Of a stretch of 64,000 nucleotides of DNA, positions 8,879-17,571 are shown one piece after another. Made by a program: the position numbers and the translations under genes. Within the stretch, counting starts at the first letter, position 1. Each line of letters opens with the position of its first letter. Origin of the DNA: Terriglobales bacterium (GTDB lineage Bacteria; Acidobacteriota; Terriglobia; Terriglobales; Acidobacteriaceae). The DNA is taken from the NCBI GenBank assembly GCA_035651995.1, contig DASRER010000021.1, forward strand, positions 62,001 through 126,000. The letters run 5' to 3'. The notes under the pieces were generated by a model. The model did not search any database and was not told where the DNA came from. It worked only from the letters and a program-made list of their open reading frames with translations.

Positions 8879-8920
8879 TCATTCACGCGGGCGAGGCCGC
8901 CCGCGTCCACATCGGCAAAT

Positions 8921-9517
8921 CTACGGCGCCTCGATCAGCTCCATCTTGCCGTCTTTGGTGCGGTGCAGGACCTTGATCTTGCCTTTTTCGTCGCGGAAGA
9001 CGAAGACCTCGCGGTCGCGGAACTCGGCCTCCTTGATGGCCTCTTCCAGGCGCATGGGGCGGAGCGCGACGGCGTCCTGCGCCGGCACGACGTGCGCTTC
9101 GGTGGTGCGCACCAGGGCGGGATAGGTATGCACGACCACCGGCACGGCGGTGGTGGCGCTGGCGCCAACGGCCACCTGCAGGGCGCGTTCGCGCGGCTGC
9201 GCGGCGGCCCATTTGCGCCGCTGATGCCGCTTGCGCGCGCGCCAGCGCGCCTTGTACTTGATCGCCTGCCGCTCGATGCGGCCCAGCGCCTCGCCGACCA
9301 CCATGGTCATCTCGGTGCCTTCGGCCGCGCCCACAATCGAGTGGTCGCGCACCAGCACGGTGATCTCCGCGATCTGACGGTACTTTTCCGCCGTCAGGAT
9401 GACGTGGCTTTCAAAATTCTCGCCAAAGATTTTTTTGATTTTTCCCAGGCCGTGTTCCACCTGTTTGCGGATTGCGGGAGTGATTTCGTACTGCCTTCCG
9501 GTGTACTCAACGTTCAT
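8921..9517 (-). CDS. hpf: Ribosome hibernation promoting factor, long form
   Basis: The protein binds the ribosome A/P region and promotes 100S dimers in stationary phase. The 198 residues contain the N-terminal RaiA/HPF domain (1-about 100, basic helix KYKARWRARKRHQRRK) and a C-terminal dimerisation domain (about 142-198, MRLEEAIKEAEFRDREVFVF-type). The long form is typical of non-enteric bacteria. An AGGGAG element precedes the ATG. It follows rpoN at 124 nt, in the order seen in many genomes. Confidence 0.94.
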   Translation of the reverse strand: MNVEYTGRQYEITPAIRKQVEHGLGKIKKIFGENFESHVILTAEKYRQIAEITVLVRDHSIVGAAEGTEMTMVVGEALGRIERQAIKYKARWRARKRHQRRKWAAAQPRERALQVAVGASATTAVPVVVHTYPALVRTTEAHVVPAQDAVALRPMRLEEAIKEAEFRDREVFVFRDEKGKIKVLHRTKDGKMELIEAP

Positions 9518-9641
9518 TGTGCTCCCTCCTTAGGGAACGCCGGACTCGAACGTCCCGGACCCCGGCAGGGCGCCGGAACCGGGATACAGACTTCACTCAT
9601 CGCTTGGGGGAACTTTGGGGCGCGCTCCGGCTGCCCGTCTT

Positions 9642-11474
9642 TTACTTCCTGATCCTCCTCTGGTGCGTGCTCGGAATCTTCATGTCCTCCCGGTATTTCG
9701 CCACCGTGCGCCGCGTCACCTGGATGCCCTGCGACTGCAGGATGCGCGTGATCTGCTCGTCGGTCAGCGGGCGCGACGGGTCTTCGTCTTCGATGAGCTT
9801 TTTCACCCGGCGCTTCAGGATCAGCAGGCTGGTGCCGCCGCCTTCCGGGCCGTTCACGCTCTCGCTGAAGAAGTAGCGCAGCTCGAAGACGCCCTGCGCC
9901 GTGTGCGCGTATTTGTTGGCCACCGCGCGGCTCACCGTGGAAGGATGCACCCCGATCTCTTCCGCCACTTCCTTGATCATCATCGGTTTCAGGTGATCGA
10001 TGCCATGGTCCAGGAAATCGCGCTGCCTGCCGAGGATCGCGTAGCAGACCTTCAGGATGGTCTGCTTGCGCTGCTCGATGTTCTTGATCAGCTGGATGGC
10101 TGACTTATACCGCTCTTTGACGTAATTGCGCACGTCTTTTTCGGCCGCTTCGCGCGCCAGCAGGCGGCGGTAGGTCGGGTTCAGCCGCAGGGTGGGCACG
10201 TCCTCGTCGTTCATCACGACGATGTACTCTTCCCCCTGCTTCACGAAGGCCACGTCAGGCTCGATGAGCCGCGCGGAAACCTTGTTGTAGCGCAGGCCGG
10301 GCTTGGGATCGAGCGTCTTGAGGAAGTCGAGGGCCCGGGTCACCGCTTCGATCGGCCGCCCGATGGCCTTGGCGATCTCCTTGTGCTGCTTGTTCTGGAC
10401 TGCCTTGAGGTGGCTGCCGACGATGGCAATGGCGTCGTCCAGCACCTGGCCGGTGTCGCCGTTCAGCGACGCGCCCATTTCGCGGCCGTCCTCGTGCGCC
10501 ACTTTGAGGTACTGCAGTTGCGCCAGCAGGCACTCGCGCAGGTCGCGCGCCGCCACACCCACCGGGTCCATCTGGCGAACCAGATTGATCGCTTCCTGCA
10601 GGTGCTTCACGGTGAAGGGCGGCGTGCGCGGCGCCATCTCAATGAGCACGCCGCGCTGGGGCGCTGCCGGACGATCTGTTTCGGCTCCGGCGCTCGGCCA
10701 GTCCACCGGCGCAGCGGCCGCAACTGGTTCCGGCGCTTCCGCCACGGCGGTCTCGGCGGTTGTGGCGACTGCGGCAGCCTGCAATCCGGGTCCGGCAGCG
10801 CCCAGTTCCGCCTCGCCCGCCTCGGCGGCAGCGGCCACCGATTCCGCCACGGTTTCGCCCCTGGGTTTCTCCTCTTTCTCCTCTTCGTCGTCCGCCACCG
10901 GCTCGGGCGGTTCGGCCACGCGCTGTCCCGCAGCGGCGGCCATCAGCTCTTCGTTGCTGGCGGTCAGGTATCCGTCTTCGTTCAGGTTGCCGATCACCAG
11001 TTCGGCGGCGGCATAGACCTCGGGCTTTACGTGCAGCGACCCGAGCTGCCACATCAGGTGCTCGGTCAGCGTGGTGGGCTTGGAGAGGAAGTTCTCAAAC
11101 GACGGCCGCTCCACATACTCCGACTCCGGGCTGCGATAGCCGGGATCGAGGTACTCCTGGAAGAACGATCCAAAATCAATCTCTTCAAAGGGATCGCTGC
11201 TCTTGGTTTCGCCCGGGGGCGGGGTTTCGTCGTGGCTGGCGCCGGGGGCGGTCGCGGCCCGGTCGCGGTCCTCTTCGCGCCCGGCCACCTCGTCGAGCAG
11301 CGGGACAGCCGAGTCCAGCTCCTCCAGGACCGGGTTTTCCATCATCTCCGCGTTGATCATGTCCTTCAGCTCAAGCTTGTTGAGCGCCAGGACGGAGACC
11401 ATCTGCACCAGGCCAGGAGTCAGGATCTGCTTCTGGCTGACGCGAAGATTCAGTTTGGGCTGGAGCAATACCAT
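9642..11474 (-). CDS. rpoN: RNA polymerase sigma-54 factor
   Basis: Sigma-54 directs polymerase to -24/-12 promoters that need an AAA+ activator. Region I at the N terminus is Gln/Leu-rich (LNLRVSQKQILTPGLVQM). The core-binding domain and HTH follow, and the C terminus carries the RpoN box TRRTVAKYRE (587-596; the first Ala of the usual ARRTVAKYRE is Thr). At 610 residues it is about 100 longer than usual. The excess is an Ala/Glu/Pro-rich low-complexity stretch at about 190-270 between region I and the core domain. It is downstream of lptB, the conserved arrangement. Confidence 0.96.
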   Translation of the reverse strand: MVLLQPKLNLRVSQKQILTPGLVQMVSVLALNKLELKDMINAEMMENPVLEELDSAVPLLDEVAGREEDRDRAATAPGASHDETPPPGETKSSDPFEEIDFGSFFQEYLDPGYRSPESEYVERPSFENFLSKPTTLTEHLMWQLGSLHVKPEVYAAAELVIGNLNEDGYLTASNEELMAAAAGQRVAEPPEPVADDEEEKEEKPRGETVAESVAAAAEAGEAELGAAGPGLQAAAVATTAETAVAEAPEPVAAAAPVDWPSAGAETDRPAAPQRGVLIEMAPRTPPFTVKHLQEAINLVRQMDPVGVAARDLRECLLAQLQYLKVAHEDGREMGASLNGDTGQVLDDAIAIVGSHLKAVQNKQHKEIAKAIGRPIEAVTRALDFLKTLDPKPGLRYNKVSARLIEPDVAFVKQGEEYIVVMNDEDVPTLRLNPTYRRLLAREAAEKDVRNYVKERYKSAIQLIKNIEQRKQTILKVCYAILGRQRDFLDHGIDHLKPMMIKEVAEEIGVHPSTVSRAVANKYAHTAQGVFELRYFFSESVNGPEGGGTSLLILKRRVKKLIEDEDPSRPLTDEQITRILQSQGIQVTRRTVAKYREDMKIPSTHQRRIRK

Positions 11475-11594
11475 TGCCAGAGGCCTACAGTACCACGGTT
11501 ACGTTAGCACTATTTCCTCAGACGCCACGCCGTCAGATTACTTTTGTTACCGGCGCCGCGCGCCAACTTCGGCCTCGATCGGGCCCAATTGCCA

Positions 11595-12323
11595 CTAAAC
11601 CAGCGAAAAACTCTCGCCCAAATAGACCCGCTTGACTTCCGGGTCGTTGCCCAGTTGTTCGGGCGTCCCGGTGCGGAAAATTCGCCCGTCGTTGATGATG
11701 TAGGCGCGATCGGTCACGCTCAGCGTCTCGCGCACGTTGTGGTCGGTGATGAGGACGCCGATGCCCGACGTCTTCAGCTCCGAGATGATCTTCTGCAGGT
11801 CGAGCACGGCGATCGGGTCGATGCCCGAAAACGGCTCGTCCAGCAGGATGAAGCGCGGCGAAATGCACAGCGAGCGCGCAATCTCAACCCGCCGCCGCTC
11901 GCCGCCGGAAAGCGAGTAGCCGCGACTTTTGCGCAGGTGGTCGAGCCCCAGTTGCTCGATCAGCCTGTCCATGATGCGGCGGCGCTCACGCCAGCTCATG
12001 GGTTGGGCTTCCAGCACCGCCAGGACGTTTTCCTCGACCGTCAGCTTGCGGAAGACCGAGGGCTCCTGCGGCAGGTAGCTGACGCCGTAGTTCCGCGCCC
12101 GCAGGTACATGGGCACGTCGGTAATGTCGTCGCCGTCGGCCATGATCCGCCCGGTGTCGGGCCGCGTGAGGCCGACGATCATGTGGAACGTCGTCGTCTT
12201 GCCGGCGCCATTGGGACCCAGCAGCCCGACGACTTCCGCCTGGTTGATGTGGAGGGAAACCCCGTTGACCACCCGGCGGCCCCGAAAAGACTTGCCAAGC
12301 TCGTCAGTGGCCAGGGTCAGCAT
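11595..12323 (-). CDS. lptB: LPS export ABC transporter ATPase
   Basis: LptB powers extraction of lipopolysaccharide by LptB2FG at the inner membrane. The 242 residues show Walker [10 protein letters not shown] (36-44), the family-typical [18 protein letters not shown], signature LSGGERRR (138-145), Walker B FILLDEP (158-164) and the switch His195. It begins six bases after the stop of the LptC/A-like gene, implying one transcript. The presence of the gene shows that the host makes an LPS-type outer membrane. Confidence 0.97.
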   Translation of the reverse strand: MLTLATDELGKSFRGRRVVNGVSLHINQAEVVGLLGPNGAGKTTTFHMIVGLTRPDTGRIMADGDDITDVPMYLRARNYGVSYLPQEPSVFRKLTVEENVLAVLEAQPMSWRERRRIMDRLIEQLGLDHLRKSRGYSLSGGERRRVEIARSLCISPRFILLDEPFSGIDPIAVLDLQKIISELKTSGIGVLITDHNVRETLSVTDRAYIINDGRIFRTGTPEQLGNDPEVKRVYLGESFSLV

Positions 12324-12329
12324 TCAAAT

Positions 12330-14636
12330 CTACTTGCTAACTCGCGTCTGGGTGACCGTTCTAGACGTGCCGTTACTCTCAACCACAACCCTATCATCGC
12401 GTTGGAAGAAGGTCAACGAATCGCCCGTAATCGTGCCGTGTTCGGCATCAAAAATGCTAGGCGGCCCGCCGGTCAGCACGAACTTGCCCTCCGCCGCCGA
12501 GTACACCAGCCGCGTGCCGGTCGCTTTGCGGCCCGGTTCCTCGATGGTCACGCGCCCTTCCGCGACGATCTGCTGCACCTGACTGGGCCCCTGCGCCTGT
12601 CCGGAGCCGCCGCTCTGGCCCGCCGGCGGGTTGCGCGGGTGCAGGATGACGTCGGCATGGTCGGCCGTGAGTGTGGTTTCAGCGCCGCGCGCCACCACGC
12701 CGCCGGAGAAGCGCGCCCGGCGGTCGCTATCGGAGTAGGTGAGCCGCGCCGCGCTCACGTTCACCGGCGCGGCCCTTCCCTTGCTGTCGATCTGGGTGAA
12801 GACGGTGGAAACCGGCTTCAACGTACTTCCTTCCGCCAGCATGCTGCGGCGGTCGCGGTCGAATTCGATCGTTGGCGCTTCCACGATGTTGGCGTCCTGC
12901 CACAGCCGGGCGCCGCCGGTGTAGCGCGCAACAGCGGAGGCGCCGCCCGCCGCCCGCCGCGCCGACATCGCCGCGGCCGTGACGTGCACCGGGCTGCCCG
13001 AGGCGAGCATGGCGCCGCCAGGCGACTGCTTCGATTCGGTGTAAGTGGTCTTCACGTCGCCTTCGGCGCTCACCTCGCCCGTGCGCCGCAGCACGCGCAT
13101 GCTGTTGGCGGTGAGCGCCAACCCGCTTTCCGAGTAGCGCGGACTGCCGTTGAGCACCAGCAGGTCGTCGGCTGCTGTGTAGCGCGCGCTCTCAGCCCGC
13201 GCCTCGCGCCCCGCTTGCTGGTAGTGGAAGTCCCCCTGCTGCACGATGGCGGCAACGCCGCGCCCGCCCGGAGCAAACGTCACGTCGAGCTCGCGGCTGG
13301 TGGTCACCTGGTCGGGCTGGCCCGCCGTGCGCGAGACCAGCTTCGCGCCGGGCGAGCCGTGCATTGACTTCAGATGATTGCTGCCGTCAAAAACCGTCTC
13401 AAAGCGGCCGGCAGTGACGACGCTGGTTGTCGGCTGCGCTTCAGCCGGCGCCGGCGCCTGCACCAGCGTGATCTGTGCCGCGCCGCTGGTGATCGCGCGC
13501 TCCAGGATTCGGCCATCCTTCACATCGGCATCCACCGCGTCAGCGGCCAGGTCAAACGACTGGCTGTCGGCCGCCGTTTGCGCCCGCCCGCGCGGCGCGG
13601 CCTTGGGCGGCAGTTGCGCGATGCGCACGTGTTCGGTGGCTTTCACGTGCGCGACGCGGTTCTGCCCGACGAAGTCCGCCACAACGCGTCCCGCTTCGGC
13701 GTGCATCGGGCGGTCGCCCGCGGCATCCAGCACCGCGTTGCCGGTGAAGATTGCCTGCCGCACCCGGTCCTCGCCCGCCATCAACAGCTCGGCGTTGTTC
13801 GACTGGAAGCGTCCGCCGCCCGGGCCCGCGCGCGCCAGCACGACGCCGCCGGAAGCAAAAACGTGTTCCACCGTGTTGTCGCGCCGGAACAGCGCCCGGA
13901 CGGTGCCCGCCTGCAGCGTGGAATCGCCCTGCTCGCCGCGCACGGTTTCGAACACCGCCTGCGCCGGCTCCTTGCTGATCACGCCGTGCTCGGCGGTGAA
14001 TACGGCCGGATTATTGCCGCTGATGCTCGCCGCCACGCGCGAACGCAGCGTGAGCGTTCCGGCTTTCGTGTCGTACACGGCGCCAACCGCGGCGCCGTTG
14101 GCCTGTGGGGTGTTGAACTCAATGGTCTGGTCGGTGGTCGCGATGCCGGTCTTCTGGTTGAACGTCAGGCCGCTGGTCTTCAGGTGGATGGGGTTCTTCA
14201 GCTCGCGCGGCGGCGCCTGGTCAGGATGCGCCGCGCCCTCCGTGTCGGCCTGCAGGTCAATCTGCACCTCGCCCGGCGCGCTGACGGCGCCGGTCTGCGG
14301 GTCGTACTGGAAGACGGCGCCGTAGATCTGGTCGTAGCGGTTCGACTCGCGCCCGTAGAGCACGATGCTCACGTCGTGCAGCTCGGCGCGCCCGCCTTCC
14401 TTGTATTGCAGCGTCTTGGCCGCGCGGATGGTGAACAGCGTGCGCCCGCCCTCGCTTTTCGAAAGGGTGAATTCTTTCGTGCTCTGCTGGATCTCGACGC
14501 CCAGCTTCTGCGGCAGTTCGGCCAGCGCGCGCTGCGCCCGCATGCGCGCGTAGAAATAGAAGCCGGCCAGCACCAGAACCAGCAGCGCCGCCGTGGACGC
14601 CATCCACCAGCGCAGCCGCCGCACGTTGAGGGGCAT
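12330..14636 (-). CDS. Large LptC/LptA-like (OstA) LPS-transport protein
   Basis: The 768-residue protein starts with a short basic stretch and one membrane anchor (about residues 8-28). An LptC-like segment follows (SKSEGGRTLFTIRAAKTLQYKEGGRAELHDV, about 55-85, continuing to 190). Several OstA/LptA-like beta repeats follow; the last (about 640-765) has EGRVTIEEPGRKATG and FDAEHGTITGDSLTFF. LptC (about 190 aa) and LptA (about 180 aa) are normally separate, so this looks like a fused and extended bridge. It precedes lptB, where lptC-lptA normally sit. The ATG at 14636 was chosen because upstream codons are repeat sequence. Confidence 0.82.
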   Translation of the reverse strand: MPLNVRRLRWWMASTAALLVLVLAGFYFYARMRAQRALAELPQKLGVEIQQSTKEFTLSKSEGGRTLFTIRAAKTLQYKEGGRAELHDVSIVLYGRESNRYDQIYGAVFQYDPQTGAVSAPGEVQIDLQADTEGAAHPDQAPPRELKNPIHLKTSGLTFNQKTGIATTDQTIEFNTPQANGAAVGAVYDTKAGTLTLRSRVAASISGNNPAVFTAEHGVISKEPAQAVFETVRGEQGDSTLQAGTVRALFRRDNTVEHVFASGGVVLARAGPGGGRFQSNNAELLMAGEDRVRQAIFTGNAVLDAAGDRPMHAEAGRVVADFVGQNRVAHVKATEHVRIAQLPPKAAPRGRAQTAADSQSFDLAADAVDADVKDGRILERAITSGAAQITLVQAPAPAEAQPTTSVVTAGRFETVFDGSNHLKSMHGSPGAKLVSRTAGQPDQVTTSRELDVTFAPGGRGVAAIVQQGDFHYQQAGREARAESARYTAADDLLVLNGSPRYSESGLALTANSMRVLRRTGEVSAEGDVKTTYTESKQSPGGAMLASGSPVHVTAAAMSARRAAGGASAVARYTGGARLWQDANIVEAPTIEFDRDRRSMLAEGSTLKPVSTVFTQIDSKGRAAPVNVSAARLTYSDSDRRARFSGGVVARGAETTLTADHADVILHPRNPPAGQSGGSGQAQGPSQVQQIVAEGRVTIEEPGRKATGTRLVYSAAEGKFVLTGGPPSIFDAEHGTITGDSLTFFQRDDRVVVESNGTSRTVTQTRVSK

Positions 14637-14671
14637 GGCAGTATGGTAATTGACGCTGCTGAAAAGGCGCT

Positions 14672-14789
14672 GCTCGCAGGTAGCTGCTGGCTGGAGCCAA
14701 AGCAACACAGTCTGCGTGACTTCGTGTCTGCGTGGCGCATCACGCATCTCCGCGCCCCGATCGTGCCGGCAGCCAGAAGCCAGCAGCCG
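14672..14789. repeat. Inverted short-phrase repeats in a divergent intergenic region
   Basis: AGGTAGCTGCTGGCTGGAGCC-type phrases at 14672-14697 are mirrored by GGCAGCCAGAAGCCAGCAGCC at 14767-14789. The region separates lptC/A (minus) from rlmB (plus). Confidence 0.55.
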
Positions 14790-14836
14790 GCGGCGTTTTA
14801 CCCGGCAGCGCCTTTCTGTATCCTTGAGCTTCCGCG

Positions 14837-15610
14837 ATGAGCGTGATCTACGGCATCAACGCGGTGCTCGAGGCCATTCGCGCGCGCGGCGAAGCGATTG
14901 AGTACATCGCCGCCGCCCGCGAGCGCCATGATGGCCGCATCCAGCGGGTGGTGGACGCTGCCCGCGCCGCCGGCGTTGCCGTGCGCTTTCTGCCGCGGGA
15001 GCAGGTGGCGCGCCTGGCCGGCGGAGAGCAGCACCAGGGCGTGGCTGCCGTCGTCGCGGCGAAGCCGTACGCCGATCTCGGCGAGCTGCTCGCCGCGCCC
15101 CGCGGCCGCCATCGCTTTCTTGTTTTGCTCGACGGCGTCGAAGACCCGCACAACCTCGGCGCTGTCCTGCGCACCGCCGACGCAGCCGGGGCCGACGGCG
15201 TGGTGATTCCCGAGCGCCGCGCCGCCGGCGTGAACGCCACCGTGATGAAGGCATCGGCCGGCGCCGCCGCGCACGTGCCCGTCGCGCGCGTCACCAATCT
15301 GAACCGCGCGCTGGAGGAACTGAAGCGCCAGAACATCTGGACCGTCGGTCTGGACGAGCGTGCCAGTCAGGGCTACGACGAGCTCGACTACAACATGGAC
15401 TGCGCGCTCGTCCTGGGCGCCGAGGGCCACGGCCTGCACGAGCAGTTGCGCAAGAAATGCGACTTCCTCGTTCGTATACCGATGGCCGGCCAGGTGCCGT
15501 CGCTCAACGTTTCCGTGGCCGCCGGCGTGGTGATGTACGAAGTCGCGCGCCAGCGACGGACGAAGGTCCCCAACGCAGAGGACGCAACGCGCGCAAAGGG
15601 CGCGGAGTAG
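14837..15610 (+). CDS. rlmB: 23S rRNA (guanosine-2'-O-)-methyltransferase RlmB (TrmH/SpoU family)
   Basis: The enzyme methylates the 2'-OH of a guanosine in 23S rRNA using SAM. The 257 residues show the N-terminal substrate-binding domain (1-75) and the SPOUT knot motifs: LDGVEDPHNLGAVLRTADAAG (98-118), VLGAEGHGL (192-200) and RIPMAGQVPSLNVSVA (213-228). A tRNA-modifying TrmH paralogue is the alternative, but the length and N-terminal domain favour RlmB. Divergent from the lpt genes. Confidence 0.9.
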   Translation: MSVIYGINAVLEAIRARGEAIEYIAAARERHDGRIQRVVDAARAAGVAVRFLPREQVARLAGGEQHQGVAAVVAAKPYADLGELLAAPRGRHRFLVLLDGVEDPHNLGAVLRTADAAGADGVVIPERRAAGVNATVMKASAGAAAHVPVARVTNLNRALEELKRQNIWTVGLDERASQGYDELDYNMDCALVLGAEGHGLHEQLRKKCDFLVRIPMAGQVPSLNVSVAAGVVMYEVARQRRTKVPNAEDATRAKGAE

Positions 15611-15643
15611 TGGCATTCGTTGTTTCGTGACCGGGGTTTTGAA

Positions 15644-15666
15644 GGGGCACGGCTTCAGCCGTGCCG
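15644..15666. repeat. REP-like palindrome GGCACGGCTTCAGCCGTGCC
   Basis: Eight-base arms around CTTCAG, next to a second phrase (TTTGTCATCCCGAGCGCG) that looks like another dispersed intergenic repeat. It lies between rlmB and the M1-like gene. Confidence 0.6.
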
Positions 15667-15752
15667 GAAGCGCTCATTCAGAATTTGTCATCCCGAGCGC
15701 GCCGAACCGAGCCGCGCGAGGGAGGCGCAAGCGAGGGGACCTGCTTTTGCCA

Positions 15753-17477
15753 ATGCGAACGTTAGCGCTCGCGCTTCTCCTGACCGCGCCCTCCTTCGCC
15801 CTCGACCGTAACGCCTTTACCTTCACGCGGTACGACCTGGCGGTCACCGTCACGCCGGAAAAGGGTGAGCTGCGCGCTTCCGGCCGTATCACCGCGCGCA
15901 ACGACTCGACCGCGCCACAGCGCAACTTCACCCTGCAAATTTCCTCGTCGCTTGCCTGGACCTCGATCACCGCCGGCGGCAAGCAGGTCACCGCCGTCCG
16001 CCAGCCCTACCAGTCCGATATTGATCACACCGGCGAGGTGAACGAGGCCATCCTCAGCCTGCCGGGCGACGTCGCCCCGGGGCAGAGCATCACCGTGGAC
16101 GTCGCTTACGAAGGCCAGATCTCGAGCGACGCGACGCGCCTGATGCGCATCGGCGTGCCGCAGGCGGTAGCGCAGCGCAACGATTGGGACCAGATCAGCG
16201 CCACGTTCACCGCCGTGCGCGGCCTCGGCTACGTCGCCTGGTATCCGGTCGCGATGGACGCAGTCAGCCTGAGCGAGGGCAGGGAAGTGTTCGACGCGCT
16301 CGCCGACTGGAAGCGCCGCCACGCCGCGTCGAGTATGGCGGTGCGGATCGAGTTCCCCGCCGGCTTCAGCGTCGCGGCTGACGCTGAGGGCATGGAAACT
16401 GTGCGCCCGGCGCCAACGCCGGCAGTGAACCTGCAATGGCCCTCGCTGGCCCAAGTCGTCCCCGCCTTTAGCCTCGCCAGCTACGAAGTCCTCGAGCAGC
16501 CGCCGCAATCCAGGCCGGTGGTCATCTGGTATCTGCGCCCGCACGGGCAGGTCGCTCGCGAGCTGGCCGCCGCCGCCTCGCGCACCGCGCCCCTCCTCCA
16601 GGACTGGTTCGGCGCGCAGCGCCACCCTGTCCGCGTGGCCGAGCTGCCATATGCCGAGGCGTCGCCGTGGGAGGGCGGCGCCATGCTGTTCACGCCGCTG
16701 CGTCCGGCGGCGTCGCAGGAGCTGGAGCTCGTCATGGCCCACCAGCTCGCGCACGCCATGTTCGATTCGCCGCGCCCGTGGATCTACGAAGGCCTGGCGC
16801 ACTTCGCCCAGGCGCTCGTCCGCGAAAAGCAGGCGGGACGCGAAGCCGGCATCGCGCTCATGAACGCGCAACTGGGCCCGCTGGTCGAGGCCGAGCGCGA
16901 GAACACCGCGCCGGAAACCAGCTCCAGCCGCGCCGGCCGCGCGCAGGCCGCGCCGCCCGGCCAGGGCGATCCGCTGGCCACCTCCAACGACGAAATCATG
17001 TTCCGCACCAAGGCCATGTTCTGCTGGTGGATGCTGCGCGACATGATAGGCGCCGAAAATCTTCAGCACGCGCTGGCCAGGTACCGCGTGGCGGCCGACA
17101 AAGAGCCCGCCTACCTCCAGCGCCTGGTGGAAGCCGAAGCCAGGAAAAGCTACGAGTGGTGGTTCGACGACTGGATCTATCGCGACCGCGGCCTGCCTGA
17201 CTTCCGCGTGGAATCCGCGTATCCTCGCGAGACCGTCGCCGGCGCTTATGGCGTGACCGTGACGGTCGAGAACGCCGGCGCCGCTGCCGCAGAAGTACCG
17301 GTCATCGTCCGTGCCGAAAGTGGCCAGCGCGTTTCGCGCACTCAGGTTGCCGGACACGCCAAGGTTGTCGCCCGCGTGCTCGTACCGGCCAGGCCCGTCG
17401 AGGCCACGGTCAACGACGGCAGCGTGCCGGAGATGAGCGCCAGCAACAATGCAGTGCCGATTGAGGTGAAGCAGTAG
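15753..17477 (+). CDS. Secreted M1-like peptidase homologue with degenerate active site
   Basis: The 574-residue protein starts with a signal peptide (MRTLALALLLTAPSFA); the ATG at 15753 was chosen for this. Residues about 20-240 form an M1-type N-terminal beta domain. The zinc motif is HQLAH (330-334), with the catalytic Glu of HEXXH replaced by Gln, while the third ligand Glu346 (WIYEGLAHF) is kept 16 residues on. The usual GAMEN substrate motif reads GAMLF (309-313). The C-terminal 90 residues look like a CARDB/Ig-like domain. Zinc binding may persist, but peptidase activity is doubtful. Confidence 0.8.
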   Translation: MRTLALALLLTAPSFALDRNAFTFTRYDLAVTVTPEKGELRASGRITARNDSTAPQRNFTLQISSSLAWTSITAGGKQVTAVRQPYQSDIDHTGEVNEAILSLPGDVAPGQSITVDVAYEGQISSDATRLMRIGVPQAVAQRNDWDQISATFTAVRGLGYVAWYPVAMDAVSLSEGREVFDALADWKRRHAASSMAVRIEFPAGFSVAADAEGMETVRPAPTPAVNLQWPSLAQVVPAFSLASYEVLEQPPQSRPVVIWYLRPHGQVARELAAAASRTAPLLQDWFGAQRHPVRVAELPYAEASPWEGGAMLFTPLRPAASQELELVMAHQLAHAMFDSPRPWIYEGLAHFAQALVREKQAGREAGIALMNAQLGPLVEAERENTAPETSSSRAGRAQAAPPGQGDPLATSNDEIMFRTKAMFCWWMLRDMIGAENLQHALARYRVAADKEPAYLQRLVEAEARKSYEWWFDDWIYRDRGLPDFRVESAYPRETVAGAYGVTVTVENAGAAAAEVPVIVRAESGQRVSRTQVAGHAKVVARVLVPARPVEATVNDGSVPEMSASNNAVPIEVKQ

Positions 17478-17485
17478 GGACAAAT

Positions 17486-17558
17486 TTTCAAGTTTCGCGT
17501 TTCAAGTTTCACGCCGGTTGGTTTTCGCTTGAAACTTGAAACTCGAAACTCGAAACTC
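17486..17558. repeat. Heptamer-phrase hairpin
   Basis: Arm 17486-17510 (TTTCAAGTTTCGCGTTTCAAG and on) is mirrored by 17528-17558 (CTTGAAACTTGAAACTCGAA and on), in tandem GAAACTC/GAAACTT units. The arms fill the spacer between the M1-like and beta-CASP genes. Confidence 0.8.
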
Positions 17559-17571
17559 ATTCAAACCACGG

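Noticed and set aside
8439-9125. Plus-strand frame across the lipoprotein relic and hpf
   Set aside because: It has no ribosome site and overlaps hpf. Only the 8689-8823 part is explained, as a pseudogene.
17486-17558. Possible CRISPR array in spacer repeats
   Set aside because: Units are 7-8 bases in tandem without unique spacers, and no cas gene is in the window.
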